64,000 nt of DNA from Helichrysum umbraculigerum (Eukaryota; Streptophyta; Magnoliopsida; Asterales; Asteraceae), in NCBI GenBank assembly GCA_949592205.1, contig CATIUR010000006.1:10309001-10373000 (forward strand). Direction: 5' to 3'. Below, piece by piece: positions 9,663 to 19,849 of this stretch. Below the pieces are notes generated by a model. The model saw only the letters and a list, made by a program, of their open reading frames with translations. It ran no database searches and was not told the DNA's origin. Both the position numbers and the translations under genes were made by a program. The number at the start of each line of letters is the position of its first letter. The stretch's first letter is position 1.

Positions 9663-11222
9663 TTCGTATCAGGTTCTATTTATATATCTCTTACTTTCCA
9701 GTTTTAAACATGTGTTGCTTTGTTTATGCTTGTTTAGGATTGTATGCTAGATATATAATGTTAGGCTAGACATTTCTTTGTGTTTACTATGATGTAGTTA
9801 TGTTAGAATAGTCAATATGTTTATGCCATGCTGTTACTCTGCCCGTGTTACTTTAAACTGTGTATGAACTCATAAACTGAATCTCGAATGTTTATCTATC
9901 CAACTTATGCTGTGGTTAGAAGCTTCCTGCTAGAACTTGGCCAATTACTAGCAGTACATTCTCTACCTATTCTATACTTGATGATCAATGAACTTGGTAT
10001 GGCTGTGTTCTCTAGGTTGAAACAAATCATAAGAGACACGGAGCGTAGGATTAGAGATATGTTAGATTCATGTTTATCTGTTATATATCTTTGAGAGAAC
10101 TTTCGGGATATCTATGATCTGATTATTGGTTATCTGCTATGCTTAGGATTATGGTGTTCTGTTATGTGTCACCCTACTGCATGTTCTTGTTTGATTGTTG
10201 CCTTAGGAATGATGCATGCTAGAGTTATCCTCCTGGTTCATATCGGTAACTGTATAATTAGGTTTTCAGACACAGAATATTGGTTTACACAGTAGATTAA
10301 CATGCATGGAATAGTTGTGATGATTTATATCTGTAATGCTGAACAATTTAACTGATCGTTAGCCCGATTATCCCAACTTGGTCCGCTGGATTATCCCCAT
10401 TCGAGTTCTTGTTCAATCAACAATTCACGCTACGATACAGACGTCTCTGATGACTGTGACTGGGGACCAGGATTCGAGGATAGTCGTCAGTTAAATCGGT
10501 CTGTACATTTGGGAGAACTTCCGGTGTATTTGACTTCTATAACTGCTATCCACGTGACATGTTATTTATCTGATTGCGGACAACTCTACTTAAGATATTT
10601 AATAGGCTCGTAGTTGTAGCTCATTAGGATATAGGAAATCTGCGAGAGTAATGTGGAACCCTAATTAATGTAACGGAAAAACCGTAAAATGCCCTATTAC
10701 TCGGTATAGTGCTGGAAACACCAATTGGTGATGTACAAACGTATGGAAGCCGCGGAACGGTCGTAGGTATAATACTTTGCATTAATTATGTTTCTATCCT
10801 CTCCGGATTAGTCATCACATCTAGTAGCCTTACCCTTGACTATTCATCAATAACATATAACGAAATCATAGTAAACACTCGCTTATCCTCTGTTGATCGA
10901 GTCTCCGTACAAACCTCTTTTGTTTTATATTCTTTATTTAAATTAGTATTTAGTTATAAAAACCAAACCTATCCAAAAGCTTTTAAAAACCCTAGCTGAA
11001 TCTCCAAAGATAATAAAACTTCCTAGACTCCCATGCCCGTTGTAGTTTGAAGAACGACACCTGAGTCATACATACCACTAACTGCCCTTTTTAGGTCTGT
11101 CAGTAGTATACAGCTTAGGATTCCCCTGCTCTATAAATAAAAACCCTGTCCGCGCGTCCTGGTTGGTTGGTTCAACGACCGGATTAAAACCCGTCCGACA
11201 CCCGGGAGGCACGACAAGCTTT

Positions 11223-11240
11223 TGGCGCCGCTGCCGGGGA
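11223..11240 (+). other. Primer binding site, tRNA-Asp type (Athila element)
   Basis: TGGCGCCGCTGCCGGGGA, six bases after the LTR end. It matches the complement of the plant tRNA-Asp 3' end with one difference and is usual for Athila/Tat elements. Confidence 0.92.
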
Positions 11241-11411
11241 CTACAACGACCGATTTTAGGAATTTTGTTATCTTAGTTATTTAGCGATCCTTACGGAAGA
11301 TCAATATCATCCGGAAGTTACAGTTTTTATCCCTAGGTTAGTTAGTTTTTAATTTCCCGTCCTTAGTTAAACCTATCCTTTCCAAAACCCTATTTTCTTT
11401 TAAAACAAGTT

Positions 11412-12230
11412 ATGGCGAATCGTATCACTCTCGCCTCATCAACCCAACCACTGCTAGAGGGACGAGGAGGACCAATCGTATCACCAACCGACGAAACCCT
11501 CGAAATCAGACCACACTTCATTAAATTACTTAAATCTCAGTGTCAGTTTCATGGTCTTTCGGTTGAAAATCCAAACGCCCATCTTAACAAGTTTATCAAC
11601 CTTTCCGACTCTTTCGAACAAACCGGATCCAGTGTCAAAGTCACCCGACTTCACCTGTTTCCTTATTCTTTAGCTTTCCGAGCTCAGACATGGTTTTATG
11701 AACTCGAACCCAATTCGATTCATACATTGGAGGAGATGGCTACTAAGTTCTTAGCTAAGTTTTTCCCTCCGTCCCTACAAACCAAGCTCAAAAATGAAAT
11801 CATTAACTTCCGTCAAGGAACTACTGAATCATTAAGCTCAGCTTGGGAACGCTTTAAGAATCTGCTTGGAAGATGTCCGAATCATCAGTTGGCTGAAACG
11901 AATCTGGCTCTCACATTCTACAATAGTCTGAATCCTCATCACCAACAAACCCTCGATGCTGCTTCATCTGGAAATTTCATGCTACATACTTTAGAGGAAG
12001 CCTGGAAGTTGATTGAGACGATAATGATGCACCAACATGACTTGGAGCTTGATGAATCAACCTCGGAAAACAAGGACACTTCTACTCAAGCGTTCGACAC
12101 TTTAAGAGCTCAACTCGAATCCATCTCTAAAGTTGTCTGTGATATGCAAGACTCTTCCAAACCTAAGAAGCAACCTCAACGGCTCTTCTCACGCTCAAAG
12201 CCCAAGGAAGATGTCCTCGCCACATCTTGA
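11412..12230 (+). CDS. gag: Athila-type gag, N-terminal part (ends at an in-frame TGA)
   Basis: This encodes the capsid part of the element's structural polyprotein (272 codons). A Retrotrans_gag-like domain spans about residues 40-180, with the characteristic order FINLSDSF, LFPYSLAFRAQTWFYELEP, FLAKFFPPS, FRQG and ERFKNLL. No zinc knuckle is visible, as is common in Athila gag. The start is the first ATG after the leader. The TGA at 12228-12230 is followed by an open frame in the same register to 13091, so it looks like a nonsense mutation (a CGA to TGA change is plausible) rather than the natural end. Readthrough cannot be excluded. Confidence 0.85.
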   Translation: MANRITLASSTQPLLEGRGGPIVSPTDETLEIRPHFIKLLKSQCQFHGLSVENPNAHLNKFINLSDSFEQTGSSVKVTRLHLFPYSLAFRAQTWFYELEPNSIHTLEEMATKFLAKFFPPSLQTKLKNEIINFRQGTTESLSSAWERFKNLLGRCPNHQLAETNLALTFYNSLNPHHQQTLDAASSGNFMLHTLEEAWKLIETIMMHQHDLELDESTSENKDTSTQAFDTLRAQLESISKVVCDMQDSSKPKKQPQRLFSRSKPKEDVLATS

Positions 12231-13091
12231 ACCACTGATCAAATCATTCATTCAAAACCTTTCACTCAGCGGTTATCCAAACAACCTATCTCTCATTTGT
12301 TAGTTCCCTCTACACCCTCTACTTCTTCTCAATTGTCTTCTCGTCTAAACAATTCAATTTTCAATAACTTCATGGTTGAACAAAATAATAATAACAAACA
12401 AATTGTTGATTTTCAAAACCAAATTGATTATTTACTCAGAATTTCAAATGATTTAATTAAGAACATGGAGGATAATGTTAAAAGATTGTTTTTAAAAGTT
12501 GAGGAGAAGCAAAGAGAAGAAGCGATTAGCAAAGCTATTCATCATTCATCTTATGATTATGATGATATCCTTGTTGTCACTAGAGGCGGAAAAGAGACTA
12601 AGAATGAGAAATCAGTAGATATTCCTTCAGACGAGCCTTCTAGTTCTTCTCTACCCACTGATTCAGTACCTGTTGACACTCCTGTCACTTCTCCTGAACC
12701 AGAATCTTCCAAAGCCCCAGAAGTAGTTAAACCAACACGGATACCTTTCCCTGGTAGGCTTAAGAAAGAGAAACAAGAAGCCCAGTTTGGAAAATATCTA
12801 GAGATGTTCAAAAGCCTACACTTAAACGTTCGATTATTAGATGCTTTAGTTGAAATGCCTAGTTGTGCCAAATTCTTTAAAGAACTTATATCTAACAAAG
12901 AAAAACTTATACAAATAGTTAACTTGCCCTTAGACGCAGAATGCTCTTTAATTATGCAACAAGGACTGCCCCCAAAGCTAGGAGACACTGGCCGTTTCAC
13001 TATTCCTTGTTACCTTCAGGATGTTCAAATAAGTAACGCCTTAGCTGACTTAGGAGCTAGTGTAAACCTTATGCCATACTCGTTTTTATAG
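12231..13091 (+). pseudogene. Gag C-terminus and start of Athila protease, in frame after the TGA
   Basis: The frame of gag continues here. The middle is low-complexity S/P/T-rich (about 12640-12740). The end carries the aspartic protease signature ALADLGASVNLMPYS at 13041-13083. DLG-type signatures in place of D[ST]G are known for Athila. An extra T in the run 13083-13087 throws the frame into a TAG at 13089-13091. The protease continues in the +1 frame. Confidence 0.85.
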
Positions 13092-16000
13092 GAAACTAGG
13101 ATTAAACGAACTTTTACCTACCCGTATGACCATCCAATTAGCTGATAGATCAGTTAAACTCCCTCGTGGAATTGCTGAAAATATTATGGTACGTGTTGAT
13201 AAATTCGTCTTTCTTGTTGATTTTGTTGTTATGGATATTGAGGAAGACGCTCAGGTACCACTCATCCTTGGCAGACCTTTCCTAAATACTGCCAAGGCCG
13301 TCATTGACGTGAATGAAAAATCTTTAAAACTTAGAGTGGGAACTGAGGAAGTCACCTTCAATGTCGATAAACTAATGAAACTTCCTATGGGAGAAGACCT
13401 TGGTCTTATAGATTCTATGCAGGAAATAATTGAAGAACACTTGGAAGAAATCCTCGCAGTAAGCAGCATTAATCCCCTTCCGAACACTATCATCACAACA
13501 AGGAAAATCTGTGAAGAAGGTGCGGGTCTATGCTCAGCTATCTCGGATCCGTCCATTGCATCAAAGGAAGTGCTATTACCTTTAAAGAATTCCAACTTAC
13601 AGCCCAACAGATTTATCACTGCTGTACCACTTGGACGAGGCACTCCGGTCACTCTCTTGAGAAGAAGCTCTAACTCTGAAGTTCCTGATTCATCTCTCTC
13701 AAATGAAGAAATTATGAAGACTCTCAAGGAAATGGAGTCAATGCTTAAACCATCCGATCCGCAACTTTCTGAAAGTTGTGAAAACTTGAATCCAGAGATT
13801 ACTTTTAGCACATCTTCTTCAGCTCAATTTCAGAGATTCGCATGCATAAAGGACAACAAAGAAATAATCACGGAAGATAATGCAATCTCTCAATCTTCCC
13901 AAGTAAAATACGAGCTGAGAAAGGATGATATTTACAACAATACAGAATGGGTTGAAATAGCATCAGCCGACATTCCAGAGGCACCTGCAGTTGAGTCAGA
14001 TTATCAGACAACATACAATGAGCTTAAAAGAGACGAGATTGCAAGGATGAAGCCTTCCACTGAAGAACCACCCGAATTGGAGCTGAAGGAACTTCCCTCA
14101 CACCTTGAATATGCTTTTCTCGAAGAAACTTCGCACTTACCAGTTATAATATCCAAAGATCTGAAGCCTGAAGAGAAAGCACTACTCATTGAGGTTCTAA
14201 AGTCACATAAGAAAGCGATTGCATGGAAAATCTCTGACATACAAGGAATCAACCAAAATTACTGCACTCACAAGATCTTAATGGAAAATGACTTCAGGCC
14301 CTCTATTCAAAGGCAAAGGAGAGTTAACCCAAAGATTCAAGACGTGGTGAAAAAGGAGGTTATCAAACTCTTGGATACTGGTTTAATTTACCCTATTTCA
14401 GATTCCCCATGGGTCAGTCCAGTTCAAGTCGTCCCAAAGAAAGGAGGCATGACGGTCATCGCTAACGAAGACAACGAGTTGATTCCAACACGAACCGTCA
14501 CCGGTTGGAGGGTATGTATCGATTATCGGAAACTAAATGAAGCTACATGCAAAGATCACTTCCCTCTACCGTTCATTGATCAGATGCTTGAAAGATTGTC
14601 AGGAAACGAATTCTATTGCTTCCTCGATGGTTTCTCCGGATATTTTCAAATACCTCTCGATCCAAAGGACCAAGAAAAGACGACGTTCACTTGTCCGTAC
14701 GAAACCTTTGCCTACCGACGTATGCCTTTTGGCTTATGTAATGCACTGGCGACATTTCAAAGATGTATGGTAGCAATCTTCCACAACATGATTGAAAAGT
14801 GCATGGAAGTGTTCATGGATGATTTTTCGGTTTTCGGAGATTCGTTCACCACTTGTCTTTCTAACTTGAATAAGATGCTCACCCGATGTGAAGAATCGAA
14901 CCTAGTTCTGAATTGGGAAAAATGCCATTTCATGGTAAAAGAAGGCATAGTTTTAGGACACCGTATATCCAAAGCTGGAATTGAAGTTGACAAAGCAAAA
15001 GTCGAGACTATCTCAAAGCTTCCACCACCCACCTCTGTCAAAGCCATCCGCAGTTTTCTAGGACACGCCGGGTTCTACCGTCGCTTTATCAAAGATTTCT
15101 CTAAGATATCCCGACCTATGACTCATCTCCTCGAAAAGGATACTCCGTTTGTCTTTACAGACGAATGTCTCAAGGCCTTCGATCATCTGAAAGATCTACT
15201 TGTTCATGCACCGATCATGGTTGCTCAAGACTGGAGTCTCCCATTTGAAATCATGTGCGACGCCAGTGATTTCGCAGTCGGAGCAGTTCTGGGACAGCGG
15301 AAGGAGAAACAGTTTCAACCAATATACTACGCCAGCAAAATGCTCACTGACGCCCAAGAGAATTATACGACCACAGAAAAAGAGCTGCTAGCTGTAGTAT
15401 TTGTTTTTGATAAATTTCGTTCTTATCTAATCTTGTCCAAAACAATTGTCTATACAGATCACTCAGCTCTGAAATATCTTTTTAAGAAGCAAGATGCTAA
15501 ACCTCGCCTTCTACGATGGATTCTACTCCTTCAAGAATTCGACATCGAGATCAAAGACAAAAAAAGAGCAGAAAACGTCGCGGCGGACCATCTCAGCCGA
15601 TTAGAGAATCCTTCAATGGATAAGTTGCACGAGAAAGACATTCAAGACCAGTTTCCAGAAGAACAGCTCATGCATGTTGGTAAGTACTATCAAGGGTCAC
15701 AATCTACAAATGATCTCTGGTATGCTGACTATGCTAATTATTTGGTGGGAAAAGTCGTACCTAAAGGAATGCCAACCTCTCGAAGACAATTCTTTCGCGA
15801 TATAAAATATTACTATTGGGACAACCCTTTCCTCTTTAAGGTTTGCCATGATCAAATCATTAGAAGATGCGTTGATGGGAAAGAGGCAGAACATATCTTA
15901 CACCAAAGCCACCATGGACCTACTGGAGGACATCACGGTACCAACATGACCGCAAGAAAAGTGTACGATGCCGGATTTTTCTGGCCAACCATATTTCGAG

Positions 16001-16986
16001 ATGCGTACGATCTGGTGAGACGCTGCGATATCTGCCAAAGACAAGGCAATATAACAGCCCGGAATGAAATGCCACTAACAAACATCCAGGCCGTGGAAAT
16101 CTTCGATATCTGGGGATTAGATTTCATGGGACCGTTCCCTAAATCTAACGGTAAAGAGTACATCTTGGTTGCAGTCGACTACGTCTCCAGGTGGGCCTAG
16201 GCCCAAGCTCTCCTAACAAATGACGCCAAAGTGGTAACCAAATTTCTCAAAAAGCTATTCAGTCGATTTGGGACTCCAAAAGCAATAATCAGTGATCGTG
16301 GTACACACTTTTGCAACGTTCAATTCATGAAAGTTCTGCAACAGTATGGTGTCACTCACAAGACGTCAACAGCTTATCACCCCCAGATAAATGGGCAAGC
16401 TGAGGCAACAAATCGAGCTTTGAAAAGAATCTTGGAAAGAACTGTTGGTAATCATGGGTACAAATGGGCTGAAAAATTAGATGATGCATTGTGGGCATTC
16501 AGAACCACCTATAAAACACCATTAGGAACCATACCGTATCGTCTAGTTTATGGCAAGGCATGTCACTTACCAATTGAGCTGGAATAAAAAGCATACTGGG
16601 CTTTGAAGAACTGCAACTTAGATATTTCTACAGCTGAAGCAAATAGACGAATGCAGTTGAACGAGTTAGCAGAACTAAGGGATCAGGCATATGACAGTTC
16701 GTTAAGCTTCAAGGAACGAACTAAGAGAATTCACGATGCTAAGCTGAGGCCCTCAAGATTCAAAACAGGAGATAAAGTGCTGCTTTTCAACTCGCGATTC
16801 AAGAAATTCTCTTGCAAGTTTAGGATTAGGTGGAGCGGACCATTCATAGTATCAAAGGTATTTTCTTACGGTGCAGTCGAACTCGAGGCACCAGAAGGTA
16901 ATTTTAAGGTTAATGGTCATCGCTTAAAGCATTACTTCGAAGACTTTCCCATCAGGGAAGATGTCTTTATCTTTGAACCACCGTGA
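13084..16986 (+). pseudogene. pol: Athila-type pol: protease end, RT, RNase H, integrase (two in-frame stops)
   Basis: Open from 13084, with the first ATG at 13126 (residues below count from it). ILGRPFL (about 13267) ends the protease. RT has LDGFSGY with Asp501, RMPFGLCNA and FMDD at residues 563-566 (14812-14823). RNase H has DASDFAVG with Asp712, TEKELLAVVF, TDHSALKYLF and ADHLSR. Integrase has a zinc-finger region with CDICQRQG, Asp999 in WGLDFMGPF, Asp in SDRGTHFCN (16294) and Glu in GQAEATN (16402), so D,D,E is complete. A TAG at 16198-16200 cuts the integrase core and a TAA at 16585-16587 follows it. The final part to 16986 carries an integrase C-terminal domain and no chromodomain. 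RT has Leu where Pro is usual in GLCNAPATF. The order and motifs are those of the Athila clade. Confidence 0.93.
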
Positions 16987-17136
16987 GTCGACAGAAAGGT
17001 ACAAAGAGTCAAGTTAAGAGACTCGTGAAACAAGCGCTCTTGGGAGGCACCCCAAGCCTATCTTTATTAATTCTGTCATTTTATTTCTTAGTTTATTTTT
17101 ATTAAGTATGGTTGTCTCTGAACTAATAAAATTGCA

Positions 17137-17236
17137 GGCTTGCCACTTATCTGACTTCGAATTGCAAAATCCGAGATAAGTATTATTCATTTACTATCAT
17201 TATTAGCATTACCTGTTTATTTTATCTTGTTTCAGG
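17137..17236 (+). promoter_or_regulatory. Candidate 3' splice sites before the env-position ORF
   Basis: TTTATCTTGTTTCAG ends at 17235, one base before the ATG at 17237, and is a strong-looking plant acceptor. A second, weaker one (AAAATTGCAG) ends near 17137. Such a site would let a spliced subgenomic RNA start translation at this ORF. No donor was assigned. Confidence 0.5.
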
Positions 17237-17902
17237 ATGGACGCTGTTGACGCTGATCATGTAGCAACGAGACCACGCAGACGACACAGACCTCGTAGAT
17301 GCAGAGCGCAGAGAGCGGCAATGCTTACCATCACTCAGGAGGACCTGACTGATGTCCCGATCACTCACGAGGAGTTGCCCGATGAGAGGCCCTCATCACC
17401 TTTGCCAGTCCCCGTACCTACTTTTGAGTACGGTATCACTACGGCTGACCCAGCTGCTTCGTGGGCCCTTTTTCGGACACTCTCCATCCAGCATGACATC
17501 ATGTCCTCTATCTGTGAGCAGCTCAAGATTCCGAGACCTGCTGCCGTTCCCTACAGGCTTGGCCCAGATCCGGGACCATCTCGACCTCCATGGTCCTTCT
17601 TTCCTCCTGCAGATCTACCTGTTGTCTCTGCTGCCAGACCTTCCACTGGCCCCACTGCTGCAGCTGCTGATCCTGATCCAGCATTGCCCACAGGATTTGC
17701 ATCACCAGATCGCAGCCTCACAGAGCAGCTTCTGGCTATTTTTGATGCTCACACTTCTGTCACCCACACTTCCACTGACGAGATTATGAGTCAGGCTATG
17801 GCTACTATGGATTTTTCCATTCCATCTCCGACTTCTGTTTTCAACAGGGATGCTGAGGCAGAGTTTGATCCTGACACTGATGACCTACTTGATGATTACT
17901 AG
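17237..17902 (+). CDS. Env-position ORF of unknown function (221 aa)
   Basis: An uninterrupted ORF between integrase and the 3' noncoding region, where Athila elements carry an env-like gene. The N-terminus is strongly basic (about residues 13-27: RPRRRHRPRRCRAQR), like a nuclear-localisation or RNA-binding patch. The middle is Pro/Ala-rich (about 95-160) and the C-terminus is acidic (DPDTDDLLDDY). I see no signal peptide, no transmembrane segment and no Cys pattern, so an envelope role is not supported. It starts one base after a splice-acceptor-like site. GC content is higher than in the neighbouring pol. It is intact although gag-pol is broken. It could be a remnant of a longer env-like gene. 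Confidence 0.55.
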   Translation: MDAVDADHVATRPRRRHRPRRCRAQRAAMLTITQEDLTDVPITHEELPDERPSSPLPVPVPTFEYGITTADPAASWALFRTLSIQHDIMSSICEQLKIPRPAAVPYRLGPDPGPSRPPWSFFPPADLPVVSAARPSTGPTAAAADPDPALPTGFASPDRSLTEQLLAIFDAHTSVTHTSTDEIMSQAMATMDFSIPSPTSVFNRDAEAEFDPDTDDLLDDY

Positions 17903-19832
17903 ACTTTATCGTATTATTTACTTTCTGTATTATGACTCTGTACTTACGCTTTAGACCTGCTACCTAGATGAGATACTGTGATATGTGTGTTGATGTTTAT
18001 TGCAGAATTCAGCTTTGTGTGGAATGGATAATCTTAAATGAGCCTGGTCCTTAAAATCCAGCAATTCACTAGCACCACTCCAGCACAAACCTGGTCTATT
18101 CCAGTAAACACAAATGGGGAGTCTCTCTGTTCCTTCTTCCCGTTTCATTTATGTTTTACTATGCCTATGTTAGCGCGTTTAATTTCTGTGCTTCATCCTA
18201 AACTTATCACTAAGTGTGGGATTCCAGCCCAAATTAAACACTTGAGAAACATCTACTTACATGTTCAAACTCTAAGTGTGGGATTTTACTAGTAAAATCT
18301 CTACTCAAGAGAACATTAGGGACAATGTTCCTCTAAGTGTGGGATGGCAGGTAAAGAATACCTTAAATGGTGATTTTTATGTCCAACAGCAATCTTTCTC
18401 TCAAATTTTTTCAAAAATAAGGTCAAATTTTTTCAAAATAATGAGTCTAACTCAGTTTTTGAGTCTCAGATACTACTGAGAGAAACCATTTTCAAAATAT
18501 AAGTATGATATTTCTAAAAGCCTAAAGGAAATAAGGTAGAAATTGCTTAAGCAAGAAGTGATAATCAAAGGAGCATGACTAGACACATACAACCCTTTGC
18601 AGTGAGGTATCTTGAGCCCAAAAGCATTCATCTTTAATGCTTCACTTTCATTTCTTGTGTATGTGCCGATGTCTGTATCTCTGAATTAGAACTTGCTCTT
18701 GACATACGCTTCGAGACCATATTGGTGTGTACCGTACGCGGTATAGGTGCAATTAAATGACCTTGACATTCCTTAGGACTTAACCCATTTCTTACATATC
18801 TTTTCAAGCCCAAAACCCTTTCCAATGCTCATTTTTAGTATCGAAGATCCACCTAGTATACCCTGTTGAGCCTAAACCTTTCATTTCTTCAAAACCTTAA
18901 TTTTCACCCACTTCCCAAAAATACGCCAAAACTTATCTTGGAATTTCTGAGGTTATGAAGAACACCCTTTTAGAATATCTGTTTCAAACATCCTACTCAT
19001 TCGCATTCTCCAAAATCAAGCTTCTCAACAAAAGGTGCGGGAAAATTAGCACACAAGAGAGCTGGAAGGACAATGGTGCGGGAAAAATTAGCACCTGGAA
19101 AAGAATCAAAATGATCAAGATAGAAGAAAAGATTTCTAAAGGATTCAAAATATAAAATTCCTTGGAAATTCTCTGACAAAGAAATTCTGAAGAAAAGAAA
19201 AAGAAAAGACAAAAGAAGAAAAAGAAAAGAAAATAGCTCCGCAAATAAATCTGAAAGTTTCAAGACATAGCTCTTCATGAAAAATCCGACAGAAGCTGAA
19301 ATAGCTACCAACTCTCCGTTCCTCTCCGTTCTAAATAAAGTTGTTCATAATCTCAGTGATTTTAGGATAAGCTAAACACCCTCGCAACCCAAAATTACCA
19401 CTATCCATACCCTTCACCCTCACCAAATATTACAACCCTCTGAATGTCTTGAGATAATTAGCATCGTCCTCACCTAAGTGGTGGAGATCCGATTCTCGAT
19501 CAAGCCTATGACGATGAGTGCAGCATGACTGGCTATTTTGAGCGATTTCGTTTGAGCTAGATTGATAGGAAACCCGATACACTTTGAGTGAATTGAGTGA
19601 CCACCTTTAGTGAGAACGCCTAGTCATGTGTACTCCAAGATCACGAGATTTGGATGTATGCCTAAGAGAATCTCTTCTTGTTTATGGAAGGATCATCTTA
19701 TCTTCCTCCACACTTTTAGAGTAACGTGCTTATATGAGAAAATGCTAATCTCGGAAAATATTCTCTGACTCACCCCTAAAAACATGACTTAAAATATTTT
19801 TCAGAGAGTTGTTGCCTGAGGACAAGCAACGT
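17903..19832 (+). mobile_element. 3' noncoding region of the Athila element
   Basis: About 1.9 kb without a credible gene. It contains three upstream copies of CTAAGTGTGGGAT (18210, 18272 and 18333), a fourth being the PPT region. It also has two copies of GGTGCGGGAAAA-TTAGCAC (about 19034 and 19075) and a purine-rich run (19185-19235). Env-like coding may once have reached here. Confidence 0.6.
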
Positions 19833-19849
19833 CTAAGTGTGGGATAACT
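19833..19849 (+). other. Candidate polypurine tract of the Athila element
   Basis: CTAAGTGTGGGATAACT directly before the 3' LTR. It is only moderately purine-rich (AAGTGTGGGA), and the same word occurs at three upstream sites. Confidence 0.55.

Larger units (their letters stand above)
8773..11216 (+). mobile_element. 5' LTR of the Athila-type Ty3/gypsy element (2444 bp)
   Basis: It begins TGATGTGACG and ends GGCACGACA. The partner is at 19850-22291. By eye I count about 55 substitutions plus a few indels between the two, about 2 percent, so the insertion is fairly young. A TATA box (9437), a CT-rich stretch just after it, and an AATAAA (9657) suggest U3 of about 0.7 kb, a short R and a long U5. 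ORFs inside (for example 9056-9409 and 10709-10999) have no recognisable domain and are left out. Confidence 0.95.

Noticed and set aside
10709..10999. 96-codon ORF present in both Athila LTRs (also 21786-22076)
   Set aside because: Shared only because LTRs are copies; it lies in the long U5, has no domain and no start context that stands out.
13251..13811. 186-codon minus-strand ORF and other ORFs opposite the Athila pol
   Set aside because: Antisense shadows of gag-pol with no recognisable domain.
17237..17902. Calling the env-position ORF an envelope gene
   Set aside because: No signal peptide, transmembrane segment or cysteine pattern; only its position suggests env.
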